From: Shinella sumterensis | GTDB taxonomy: Bacteria > Pseudomonadota > Alphaproteobacteria > Rhizobiales > Rhizobiaceae | Direction of reading: 5' to 3' | Assembly: GCF_004514425.2 (NCBI RefSeq) | Contig: NZ_MYFN02000008.1 | Coordinates: 1-64,000 of the forward strand | DNA: 64,000 bases | Part shown: positions 54,212-62,235 of the stretch, one piece after another | Position numbering within the stretch: the stretch's first letter is position 1 | How the letters are laid out: each line of letters starts with the position of its first letter | Program-made: the position numbers and the translations under genes | The notes under the pieces: model-generated | Databases searched by the model: none | What the model was told of the DNA's origin: nothing | Seen by the model: the letters and a program-made list of their open reading frames with translations, nothing else

Positions 54212-55627
54212 ATGAACACCGACCTTCTCTCCCTCTTCGATGCCGACGAGGCGACCGTGCAGGCCGTTCTGCGGGAAACGCTCAAGGGCGCCGACGACGG
54301 CGAGCTGTTCATCGAGCATGCCCAGGCCGAATCATTGTCCTTCGACAACGGCCGTCTGAAGGGCGGCAGCTTCAACACCGACCAGGGTTTCGGGTTGCGC
54401 GCCGTGGCCGGCGAAGCCGTCGGCTACGCCCATTCCGGTGAGATGAGCCTGTCGGCGCTGAAGCGCGCAGCCGATGCCGCCGGCGCCGTCGCGCGCGGCT
54501 ATTCCGGTGATTACGCCGCCGCACCGCAGGGCACCAACCGGCAGCTCTACAGCCCCGACAATCCTATCGGCGCGCCGACCTTCGAGGAGAAGGTGGCGCT
54601 CCTGACCGAGATCGACGCCTATCTGCGCGCCAAGGACCCGAAGGTGCGGCAGGTCACGGCCTCGGTTGCCGCAAGCTGGCAGGTCGTCAACATCCTGCGC
54701 GCCGACGGCCATCGCGTCAGCGATGTGCGCCCGATGACGCGCATCAACATTTCCGTCGTGGTGGGTGACGGCGACCGGCAGGAGACCGGCAGCTTCGGCA
54801 CCGGCGGTCGCACCACCTTCGATGCCTTCCTGACCGAGGAAAGCTGGCACGCCGGCGCCGACGAAGCGCTGCGCCAGGCGCTCGTCAATCTCGAGGCCGT
54901 CGAGGCCCCGGCCGGCACGATGGATGTCGTGCTCGCCAATGGCTGGCCGGGCGTGATGCTGCATGAAGCGGTCGGCCACGGGCTGGAGGGCGATTTCAAC
55001 CGCAAGAAGACCTCGGCCTTCGCCGGGCTGATGGGCGAGCAGGTCGCCGCCAGGGGCGTCACGGTCGTCGATGACGGCACGATCGACAACCGCCGCGGCT
55101 CGATCACCGTCGACGACGAGGGCACGCCTTCGGCCTACAACGTGCTGATCGAGGACGGCAAGCTCGTGGGCTACATGCAGGACCGGCAGAATGCCCGGCT
55201 GATGGGCATGAAGGCGACCGGCAACGGCCGCCGGCAGGGTTATGCCTACCGCCCCATGCCGCGCATGACCAACACCTACATGCTCTCCGGCGACAAGACG
55301 CCGGACGAGATCATCGCCTCCGTCAAGAACGGCATCTACGCCGTTTCCTTCGGCGGCGGGCAGGTGGATATCACGTCGGGCAAGTTCGTCTTCGGCTGCA
55401 CCGAGGCTTATCTCATCGAGAACGGCAAGGTGACGGCGCCGGTCAAGGGCGCCATGCTGATCGGCAACGGACCGGACGCCATGCGCCGCGTCTCGATGAT
55501 CGGCAACGACACCAAGCTCGACACCGGCATTGGCAATTGCGGCAAGGCCGGCCAGTGGGTGCCGGTCGGCGTCGGCCAGCCGCATCTGCGCATGGACCAG
55601 ATCACGGTGGGCGGGACGAAGGCCTGA
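54212..55627 (+). CDS. tldD: metalloprotease TldD
   Basis: A 471-residue TldD subunit, which with TldE (PmbA) forms a zinc protease that trims peptides such as microcin precursors and unfolded peptides. The metal site is VMLHEAVGHGLEGDFNRK near 249-266, the HEXXXH motif. FDNGRLKGGSFNTDQGFGLR near 48 and NCGKAGQWVPVGVGQPHLRM near the C-terminus are family blocks. The ATG 54212 has CGGAG upstream. TldE is not in the window. It lies 77 bases after ialB. Confidence 0.96.
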   Translation: MNTDLLSLFDADEATVQAVLRETLKGADDGELFIEHAQAESLSFDNGRLKGGSFNTDQGFGLRAVAGEAVGYAHSGEMSLSALKRAADAAGAVARGYSGDYAAAPQGTNRQLYSPDNPIGAPTFEEKVALLTEIDAYLRAKDPKVRQVTASVAASWQVVNILRADGHRVSDVRPMTRINISVVVGDGDRQETGSFGTGGRTTFDAFLTEESWHAGADEALRQALVNLEAVEAPAGTMDVVLANGWPGVMLHEAVGHGLEGDFNRKKTSAFAGLMGEQVAARGVTVVDDGTIDNRRGSITVDDEGTPSAYNVLIEDGKLVGYMQDRQNARLMGMKATGNGRRQGYAYRPMPRMTNTYMLSGDKTPDEIIASVKNGIYAVSFGGGQVDITSGKFVFGCTEAYLIENGKVTAPVKGAMLIGNGPDAMRRVSMIGNDTKLDTGIGNCGKAGQWVPVGVGQPHLRMDQITVGGTKA

Positions 55628-55654
55628 TTTTTCTGGGCCAGTCGGGCGACGCCA

Positions 55655-56554
55655 TCACGTTCCACCCGACGCAGCAATCCTCTGCAACAACCACTGCCGG
55701 AAGGCGCGCGCTTCCGGCGAGAGGCGCTTGAAGCTGCGCGCGACCAGCCAGTAGGCGCCGTGGCGGATCGACAGGTCGAACGGCTGCACGATCCTGCCGG
55801 CGGCGATGTCTTCGGCGGCCAGGAAGCGATCGACCAGCGCGACGCCGTGGCCGCGCAGCACGGCCTGAAGCACCAGGTTTCCTTCCGCGAAGATCTGCGC
55901 GCGGCCAAGCGGCACGCCTTCCACACCGGCGGTGGAAAACCAGCGCTCCCAGACGCTGCGGTTTTCCTCATGCAACAGGGTATGCGCCAGAAGATCGGCG
56001 GGCGTCCGCAACGGCGGTCCGGATGCCAGAAGCGTCGGCGCGATCACCGGCACCAGATCGACCTCGACGACAAGGTCGGCTTCCGTACGCGGCCAGGCCT
56101 TCGCATCCATGCCATGGCGAATGGCGATTTCCGCTTCGTGGGTGCGGAATTCGATGAGCCGCATGTCGGAATCGACGGCGACGTCGATCTCGGGGTGCCC
56201 GGCGCGGAAATCCTCCAGATGCGAGACCAGCCAGCAGGCCGCAAAGGATGGCTCGGCGCTGATTTCCAGGAGTCCCCCACCCCGTCGGCCGCGGATTTCC
56301 GAGAGGCTCGTGTCCATGGCATCGAAGGAGCGGGAGAGCACGTCGAGCAGGCTGCGGCCCGCCGCCGTCAGCCGCACGCTGCGGTGGCGGCGCTCGAAAA
56401 GCGGCTTGCCCAGTTCCGCCTCCAGCTCCTTGACCTGCCGGCTGACGGCGGCCTGCGAGACGGAAAGCTCATCGGCGGCAAGCGTGAAACTGCCGAGCCG
56501 TCCCGCCGCCTCGAAACTCCGCAATGCCGTCAGGGGCAGCCGTCCGCGCTTCAT
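55655..56554 (-). CDS. LysR-type transcriptional regulator (GcvA-like)
   Basis: A 299-residue LTTR of the GcvA/AmpR type. The DNA-binding domain has LTALRSFEAAGRLGSFTLAA and VSQAAVSRQVKELEAELG at residues 8-46, and effector-domain blocks are LLEISAEPSFAACWLV near 93 and GHGVALVDRFLAAEDI near 230. It is convergent with tldD and divergent from a small gene at 56627. CCTCAA (56562-56567) and TTGAGG (56595-56600) in the 72-base gap could be an operator. The target is unknown. Confidence 0.9.
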   Translation of the reverse strand: MKRGRLPLTALRSFEAAGRLGSFTLAADELSVSQAAVSRQVKELEAELGKPLFERRHRSVRLTAAGRSLLDVLSRSFDAMDTSLSEIRGRRGGGLLEISAEPSFAACWLVSHLEDFRAGHPEIDVAVDSDMRLIEFRTHEAEIAIRHGMDAKAWPRTEADLVVEVDLVPVIAPTLLASGPPLRTPADLLAHTLLHEENRSVWERWFSTAGVEGVPLGRAQIFAEGNLVLQAVLRGHGVALVDRFLAAEDIAAGRIVQPFDLSIRHGAYWLVARSFKRLSPEARAFRQWLLQRIAASGGT

Positions 56555-56626
56555 TGCATAACCTCAAGTCATTCGAAATCGACGATAAACTCGTTTGAGG
56601 CAGACAGGCAAGCGGGCGGACAATCC

Positions 56627-56785
56627 ATGCACATTCAACGCATGGAGCATGAAGACATGTTCGACACCCTTCTCGACATCGCCATGGAGGTGGTTCGCCT
56701 TCTCACCTTCCAGCCGGGTCGCGCCCCTCCGATCCGCCGCAGGAAAGCCCCTGTTAACCACTCGGATACCGGCCCGGTGCGATAA
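56627..56785 (+). CDS. possible small protein, 52 aa
   Basis: A 52-codon frame beginning at the ATG at 56627 with a GGGCGGAC-like ribosome site upstream. The first half is amphipathic or hydrophobic (MFDTLLDIAMEVVRLLTF) and the second half is basic and Pro-rich (RAPPIRRRKAPVNH). It is divergent from the LysR gene and 12 bases before the deacetylase. It may be a real leader-like gene or a chance frame. I do not know any function. Confidence 0.4.
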   Translation: MHIQRMEHEDMFDTLLDIAMEVVRLLTFQPGRAPPIRRRKAPVNHSDTGPVR

Positions 56786-56797
56786 CGACCGCTCGAA

Positions 56798-57877
56798 ATG
56801 ATGCGGAAAGACCGAAACGACATGCCGATCCGAAATGCCATGCGACAGAGGCTGAAGCGCGCCGTCATCACGGGCGGGCTGGAGTTCGCGCACCTGGCCG
56901 AACGGGTCGGGCTGATGTCCTCGGCCCGCGGCATGGGGGCGATCTTCACGTTGCATCACGTCCGGCCGAAGACGCCACAGAGCTTCGATCCCAATGCGCA
57001 TCTGGAAATCACGCCCGAATTCCTCGATATGGCCATCCGGCGCCTGACAGAGGAAGGCTATCAGTTCGTCGCGCTTGCCGACATGCCCGCGCGGCTCGCC
57101 ATCGCGCGCGCCGGCGAGCGTTTCGCCGCCTTCACGCTCGACGACGGCTATCGCAACAATGCCGTTTATGCCCAGCCGGTCTTCACGCAGCACAGGGTGC
57201 CGTTCACCGTCTTCGTCGCGCCCGGCTTTGCCGGCAAGACGCATGGTATCTGGTGGGAGACGCTGACCGACCTTCTGCGCGCCGTGCCGCATCTCGAATT
57301 CGACTTCGGCTCCGGCCCGGTCACTCTGCCGCTCGCAACACCCATCCAGAAACAGGCCGCCTTCGACCGCTTCGCGCGCTTCATCCATTCCGAAACGGAC
57401 GAGGCATCCGCGATCGACCGGCTCGATGCGGTAGCGAAGGCGCATGGCGTGGAGCCGCTCATGATCACCGAGCGGCTCGTCATGCGCGAACCCGAGCTGA
57501 AAAGCCTCGTGCTCAACCCGCTTGCCGCCATCGGCGCGCATACGATCAGCCACCGGGCGCTGGCGCGCCTGAGCGACGAGGAGGCGCGCGCGGAGATCGA
57601 CCTTTCGGCCGAGCGCATCGCCGCCATCATCGGTCGCCGGCCGGAGACCCTCGCTTATCCCTACGGCGACAGGCCGTCCGTCTCGCCGCGCGAGCACCGT
57701 CTGGCGAAGGAACTCGGCTTCCGCGTCGCCGTGACGACGGAGCCCGGCACGCTCTCGGCCCGCTCCTTCGACACGCCGACGTCGCTGCCGCGCATCTCGC
57801 TCAACGGCCTGTACCAGAAGCCGAAATATGTGGGCGCGCTGGCCTCGGGCATTCCCTTCCGGCTGATGCGGCGCTGA
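56798..57877 (+). CDS. polysaccharide deacetylase family protein
   Basis: A 359-residue protein with a NodB-homology domain. Motif 1 is FTLDDGYRNN near 110 with the metal Asp, motif 2 is GAHTISHRALAR near 246 (H-x3-H), and AYPYGDRPSV near 285 is motif 3. The N-terminal 30 residues are basic without a signal peptide, so it may act in the cytoplasm or at the membrane. It should remove acetyl groups from N-acetylated sugars; the substrate is unknown. Starts at 56798, 56801 or 56822 are all possible. It ends three bases from the convergent pdxH. Confidence 0.88.
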   Translation: MMRKDRNDMPIRNAMRQRLKRAVITGGLEFAHLAERVGLMSSARGMGAIFTLHHVRPKTPQSFDPNAHLEITPEFLDMAIRRLTEEGYQFVALADMPARLAIARAGERFAAFTLDDGYRNNAVYAQPVFTQHRVPFTVFVAPGFAGKTHGIWWETLTDLLRAVPHLEFDFGSGPVTLPLATPIQKQAAFDRFARFIHSETDEASAIDRLDAVAKAHGVEPLMITERLVMREPELKSLVLNPLAAIGAHTISHRALARLSDEEARAEIDLSAERIAAIIGRRPETLAYPYGDRPSVSPREHRLAKELGFRVAVTTEPGTLSARSFDTPTSLPRISLNGLYQKPKYVGALASGIPFRLMRR

Positions 57878-57880
57878 CGA

Positions 57881-58501
57881 TCAGGGATACATGCGAACCT
57901 TCGTCCAGCCCGCGCCGTCTTCCGTGCGGCGGAACTCCACCCGGTCGTGCAGGCGGAAGGGGCGGTCGTGCCAGAACTCGATCGAGGCGGGTTTCAGGCG
58001 GAAGCCGGACCAGTGCGGCGGCCGCGGGATTTCGCCGATCGCGTAGCGCGCGGTGTATTCCGCCACCGCCTTCTCCAGCGCGAAGCGGCTTTCCAGCGGC
58101 CGCGACTGCTTGGAAGCCCAGGCGCCGATGCGGCTGCCGCGCGGACGCGAGGCGTAATATTCGTCGGCCTCCGCATCGCTCACCACCTCGATATCGCCGC
58201 GAATGCGGACCTGTCGGCGCAGCGTCTTCCAGTGGAAGCACATGGCGGCCTTGCGGGCAAAGAGAAGTTCCTCGCCCTTCCGGCTTTCGAAATTGGTGTA
58301 GAACACGAAGCCGCGCTCGTCGAAGCCCTTGAGCAGGACCATGCGCACATTGGGCATGCCCGTCGCGTCGACCGTGGAGAGCGCCAGCGCGTTGGCATCG
58401 TTGAGCTCGGTCTTGCCGGCATCGTCCAGCCATTGGCCGAAAAGGATGTAGGGTTCGTTTTCCTCGGTGAAGTCACCGCTTGTTAACGCATTGTCACTCA
58501 T
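57881..58501 (-). CDS. pdxH: pyridoxamine 5'-phosphate oxidase
   Basis: A 206-residue FMN enzyme that makes pyridoxal 5'-phosphate. The FMN site is in [19 protein letters not shown] near 49-67 and [10 protein letters not shown] near 70-79. [19 protein letters not shown] near 120-138 and the C-terminal [17 protein letters not shown] end are family blocks. Length matches the family. It supplies the cofactor for enzymes such as ThrC. It is divergent from the lipoprotein gene, 30 bases away. Confidence 0.96.
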   Translation of the reverse strand: MSDNALTSGDFTEENEPYILFGQWLDDAGKTELNDANALALSTVDATGMPNVRMVLLKGFDERGFVFYTNFESRKGEELLFARKAAMCFHWKTLRRQVRIRGDIEVVSDAEADEYYASRPRGSRIGAWASKQSRPLESRFALEKAVAEYTARYAIGEIPRPPHWSGFRLKPASIEFWHDRPFRLHDRVEFRRTEDGAGWTKVRMYP

Positions 58502-58531
58502 ATTTAACTCAATGCCGATCTATCTAGCTGT

Positions 58532-58999
58532 ATGAGGCAGGCTGGAGTGAAAGACATAACAAAAACGCGACCGTACACAAAGCGATACTGGGTGCGCGGC
58601 CTTGGGGTTCTTGCCGTCATGATGTCCGGCACCGTCCTTTCCGGCTGCATGAGCGGCCTTGACCTGTTTTCCGACAGCAAGGTCGACACGTCGCTGCGCA
58701 CCAGCACCGTATCCAACGGCAACACGGAACGTCTGACCGACGAGATCACCGTGCGCAACGCCGTGTCGTCCGCAGACCTCGCCCGCACCGGCGGCAACGC
58801 GATCCCGTGGGCGAATTCCGCCTCCGGCAGCGCCGGCGTCATCAGTTCCATCGCCGAGAACCAGGACCGGTCCGGCCGCACCTGCCGGGATTTCGTGACC
58901 ACGAAACATTCCTACCAGGGCATCGCCAACTTCACCGGCCGCACCTGCATGGGCAATTCCGGCGAGTGGATGCTCCTGGCCTTCGACCGCCAGGGATAA
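58532..58999 (+). CDS. surface lipoprotein (RT0821/Lpp0805-like)
   Basis: A 155-residue predicted lipoprotein. A basic leader (KTRPYTKRYWVRG) precedes the signal LGVLAVMMSGTVLSGCM with the lipobox Cys at residue 39. The C-terminal half (GRTCRDFVTTKHSYQGIANF, RTCMGNSGEWMLLAF) resembles RT0821/Lpp0805-type surface proteins and has two cysteines that may pair. The ATG 58532 has no good ribosome site; the GTG at 58547 follows GAGGCAGGCTGGA and could be the true start. Function is unknown. Confidence 0.8.
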   Translation: MRQAGVKDITKTRPYTKRYWVRGLGVLAVMMSGTVLSGCMSGLDLFSDSKVDTSLRTSTVSNGNTERLTDEITVRNAVSSADLARTGGNAIPWANSASGSAGVISSIAENQDRSGRTCRDFVTTKHSYQGIANFTGRTCMGNSGEWMLLAFDRQG

Positions 59000-59080
59000 C
59001 ACTTTCTAAACCCTGATCCGTAAGGGCCGATTAGGACGTTCGCCACTACCATGGCGCCACAACGGAAACGGGTAGAAGTT

Positions 59081-60130
59081 ATGCGTGATCCCTATTCGAT
59101 CCTCGGCGTGAAACGCAGTGCCGGGCAAGAGGAAATCAAGGCGGCCTGGCGCTCGCTCGCGAAAGCCGTGCATCCCGACCAGAATCACGACGATCCGCTC
59201 GCCACCGTGCGCTTCACCGAGGCCGGCCGCGCCTACGACCTGTTGCGCGATCCCGACAAGCGCAGCCGCTACGACCGCCAGCAGCGCGAGGCGGAAATGC
59301 GCCGCATGGAGCAGATGCGCCGCCAGCAGGCCGAGCGCAAGGCGCGCAGCGAGCCGCCGCGCGCCGGCAACGAGGACGCGGAGGACATGATCGCCCGCAT
59401 CTTCGGCGTCGATTCGCGCAACGCGCAGGCAGATGCCGGCGCGCAGCCGCGCCCGCAACAGCAGGCCCAGCCGCAGCAGACCCAATCGAACGCCGCGCCC
59501 GCGCAGGATGCCCGCAAGGCCGCGGACGAGAGCGACGAGGCCAATACCGCACCCGCCGCAGCGCCGGGCGCCACTCTCATTTCGGCAATTCTTCGCCGTA
59601 TCCGCGGCAGCCGCGCCAAGATGGACAAGGCGCCCGATCTCGTCACGGATGTCAGCGTTTCCGTCGAGGACATCCTGAACAAGGTGCGCCCGACGATCGA
59701 GACGCCGGAAGGCCAGACGATCCGCATTCCCGTCGGCGCCGGCACGACGGACGGCCAGGTGATCCGCCTCAAGGAGGCCGGTTACCGCATGGAGGGCCTG
59801 CGCCGCGGCGATGTCGTCGCCACCGTGCGTGTGACGTCCGGCCGTTTCCGCGTCGACGGCTTCGATCTCAAGGTCGACCTGCCCGTCACGATCGAAAACG
59901 CGGTCCTCGGCTGCGAAACGACCATCGAAGGGCCGCTCGGTCCCCTTTCCGTGACGGTTCCGGAATGGTCCGGCTCGGACCAGACGATCCGCATTCCGGG
60001 CGAAGGCCTGATCATGGAGAACGGCGAACGCGGCGATCTCGTTGCCGAAATCCGCCTTCTTCTGTGGGACAAGCCGGACGCGAGGATGATCGACCTGATG
60101 CGCTCCCAGCGCGAAGGCCTCTACCTTTAA
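59081..60130 (+). CDS. DnaJ-like co-chaperone (CbpA type, no zinc finger)
   Basis: A 349-residue J-protein. The J domain is at residues 3-65 with HPD at 31-33 (AKAVHPDQNH). A long Gln/Pro/Ala-rich linker covers about 100-165, then two DnaJ C-terminal beta domains (DVSVSVEDILNKVRPTI near 190, GCETTIEGPLGPLSVTVP near 280). The zinc-finger CxxCxGxG repeats of DnaJ are absent, as in CbpA. It should stimulate DnaK and bind substrates. The ATG 59081 gives the standard DPYSILGV start. fabI follows 133 bases later. Confidence 0.92.
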   Translation: MRDPYSILGVKRSAGQEEIKAAWRSLAKAVHPDQNHDDPLATVRFTEAGRAYDLLRDPDKRSRYDRQQREAEMRRMEQMRRQQAERKARSEPPRAGNEDAEDMIARIFGVDSRNAQADAGAQPRPQQQAQPQQTQSNAAPAQDARKAADESDEANTAPAAAPGATLISAILRRIRGSRAKMDKAPDLVTDVSVSVEDILNKVRPTIETPEGQTIRIPVGAGTTDGQVIRLKEAGYRMEGLRRGDVVATVRVTSGRFRVDGFDLKVDLPVTIENAVLGCETTIEGPLGPLSVTVPEWSGSDQTIRIPGEGLIMENGERGDLVAEIRLLLWDKPDARMIDLMRSQREGLYL

Positions 60131-60263
60131 AACGATTTGTGACGATGCGGTGAAACATGCACCCATTGTTACGAATGCTAACAGTTCCTGAACCCGAGCG
60201 CGCTTGAACCGCATAGCCGCCTATGCCATAGGCAGTCTCGACTTTAGTTTCAGGGGGCATTCC

Positions 60264-61082
60264 ATGGTTCAGGCATCTGGTCTGATGAAGGGCAAGCGCG
60301 GCGTCATCATGGGCGTCGCCAACAACCGTTCCATCGCCTGGGGCATCGCAAAAGCCATCCACGCACAGGGCGCCGAGATCGCCTTCACCTATCAGGGCGA
60401 TGCGCTCAAGAAGCGCGTCGAGCCGCTGGCCGCCGAAATCGGCGCCGTCCTGGCCGGTGACTGCGACGTGTCCGACGAGGCATCCATCGATGCCGTCTTC
60501 GACAATGTCGAGAAGATGTGGGGCAAGATCGACTTCCTCGTGCACGCCATCGGCTTTTCCGACAAGGACGAGCTGACCGGCCGCTACGTGGATACGACGC
60601 CGGGCAACTTCGCCAAGACCATGCAGATCTCGGTCTATTCCTTCACGTCGGTCGCCCGCCGTGCGGAAAAGCTGATGACCGATGGCGGCTCGATGCTGAC
60701 GCTCACCTATTACGGCGCCGAGAAGGTCATGCCGAACTACAACGTGATGGGCGTCGCCAAGGCTGCGCTGGAAGCCAGCGTGAAGTATCTGGCGGTCGAT
60801 CTCGGCCCGCAGAACATTCGCGTCAACGCCATCTCGGCCGGCCCGATCAAGACGCTTGCGGCCTCGGGCATCGGCGACTTCCGCTACATCCTCAAGTGGA
60901 ACGAGTACAACGCGCCGCTGCGCCGGACCGTCACCATCGAGGAAGTGGGCGATGTCGGCCTCTACCTGCTGTCGGACCTGTCGCGCTCGGTCACCGGCGA
61001 GACGCATCACGCCGACAGCGGCTACCACGTCATCGGCATGAAGGCGGTGGACGCGCCCGACATTTCCGTCGTCAAGGACTGA
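60264..61082 (+). CDS. fabI: enoyl-[acyl-carrier-protein] reductase FabI
   Basis: A 272-residue SDR that reduces enoyl-ACP in fatty acid synthesis and is the target of triclosan. The NADH site is GVANNRSIAWGIAKAI near 17-32, the catalytic Tyr is in YYGAEKVMPNYNVMGVAK near 150-167 with the Lys six residues on, and GPIKTLAASGI near 195 forms the substrate loop. The ATG at 60264 has GGGGG upstream; the extra 20 codons from 60204 are not part of the protein. A palindrome CCTATGCCATAGG (60220-60232) lies in the leader. A phosphatase gene follows 15 bases later. Confidence 0.96.
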   Translation: MVQASGLMKGKRGVIMGVANNRSIAWGIAKAIHAQGAEIAFTYQGDALKKRVEPLAAEIGAVLAGDCDVSDEASIDAVFDNVEKMWGKIDFLVHAIGFSDKDELTGRYVDTTPGNFAKTMQISVYSFTSVARRAEKLMTDGGSMLTLTYYGAEKVMPNYNVMGVAKAALEASVKYLAVDLGPQNIRVNAISAGPIKTLAASGIGDFRYILKWNEYNAPLRRTVTIEEVGDVGLYLLSDLSRSVTGETHHADSGYHVIGMKAVDAPDISVVKD

Positions 61083-61097
61083 CGCAGGGTTTTCAGC

Positions 61098-61679
61098 TTG
61101 CTCATTTACATGATCCGACACGGCCAGACCGCGTGGAACGCAGAGGGCAGGCTGCAAGGCCAAAAAGACATTCCGCTCAACGAGACCGGCCGCAAGCAGG
61201 CGGCCGGCAACGGTCTGGCCCTCAAGGGCTTGCTCGGCGACACCGTGTCCGATTTCGACTTCGTGGCAAGCCCGCTCGGGCGCACGCGCGAGACCATGGA
61301 GATCATGCGCGGCGCCATGGGCCTCGATCCCCTCGCCTATCGCACCGATCCGCGCCTCGTCGAAGTGTCCTTCGGCGATTGGGAGGGCTTTACGCTTCCC
61401 GAACTCAAGGAAAGCACGCCGGAGCGGGTCGAGGAACGCGCCCGTGCGAAGTGGAACTTCATCCCGCCCGGCGAAGCGGCGGAGAGCTACGAAATCCTCT
61501 GCTGGCGCATCGGCTCATGGCTCGCCGACGTGACGAAGCCCACGGTCTGCGTCAGCCATGGCGGCGTTTTCCGCGCCGCTTTCCGGCTCAATGGCATGGA
61601 TGAGGAAGAGGCGGCCAATACGCCGATCCATCAGGATCGCATCCTGCGCATCGACGCCGCCGGCATGCACTGGCTGTGA
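61098..61679 (+). CDS. histidine phosphatase family protein
   Basis: A 193-residue protein of the phosphoglycerate-mutase-like superfamily. The phosphohistidine motif is MIRHGQTAWN (RHG at 7-9 from the TTG start), the second Arg is in SPLGRTRETMEIM near 61, the Glu is in VSFGDWEG near 95, and the second His is in CVSHGGVFRAAF near 158. It starts at a TTG (61098) with GCAGGG upstream; ATG 61110 would remove the conserved beta strand. It is likely a phosphatase, not a mutase, and is cotranscribed with fabI. Confidence 0.9.
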   Translation: MLIYMIRHGQTAWNAEGRLQGQKDIPLNETGRKQAAGNGLALKGLLGDTVSDFDFVASPLGRTRETMEIMRGAMGLDPLAYRTDPRLVEVSFGDWEGFTLPELKESTPERVEERARAKWNFIPPGEAAESYEILCWRIGSWLADVTKPTVCVSHGGVFRAAFRLNGMDEEEAANTPIHQDRILRIDAAGMHWL

Positions 61680-61688
61680 GGCAGGGCC

Positions 61689-61949
61689 TTACTGAACGAC
61701 CTCAAGGTCGTTGATGACGCGCTTGCCATCGACTTCCGTGTAGAACACCACGACTTTCACGCCCGGCGCCAGACCCTCGAAGTTGAATTCTTCTGGCGCC
61801 TGATACTTCTTGCCGTCATCCAGCGACAGGCTGAGACTGTTCGTATCGACACCGGTGATCGTCGCCTCGACATCCGCGCTTTCGGCGGATGCGGCAAGCG
61901 GCGACAGGAAGGTGGCCATGGCCATCAGCGCGGCGATCATCAAACGCAT
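61689..61949 (-). CDS. DUF1344 small exported protein, 86 aa
   Basis: An 86-residue exported protein with signal MRLMIAALMAMATFLSPLAA and a DUF1344 domain (ATITGVDTNSLSLSLDDGK, VKVVVFYTEVDGKRVINDLE). The mature part is a single small beta domain of unknown function, common in Rhizobiaceae. The ATG at 61949 gives a clean signal peptide; the frame open to 62123 is not coding. It is convergent with the phosphatase gene. Confidence 0.88.
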   Translation of the reverse strand: MRLMIAALMAMATFLSPLAASAESADVEATITGVDTNSLSLSLDDGKKYQAPEEFNFEGLAPGVKVVVFYTEVDGKRVINDLEVVQ

Positions 61950-62235
61950 TCTGCGAACCCCTGGAAATGAATCAGTCTTCTTACCGGACACGTCAGATGC
62001 TCCCCAAATATGGCGAAATTCGCCCGCTTTTTGACTGCCCGTGACATGGATGGCCGGAAAGGCAGTGCGAATCAAGGCTCCCGCCGGCATCATCCCCGCT
62101 ATTATCGGCAGCCCTGCCGGCATCCGCGCCGCGTCAACGCCGCCTGGAGCCGCAAAGCCCGGAATTCCAGCCGCTCATAAAGGCTATCTTAAGGGAAGAC
62201 ACCCTATTTTCCCTCGATAAACGAGGGCTTGCGCG

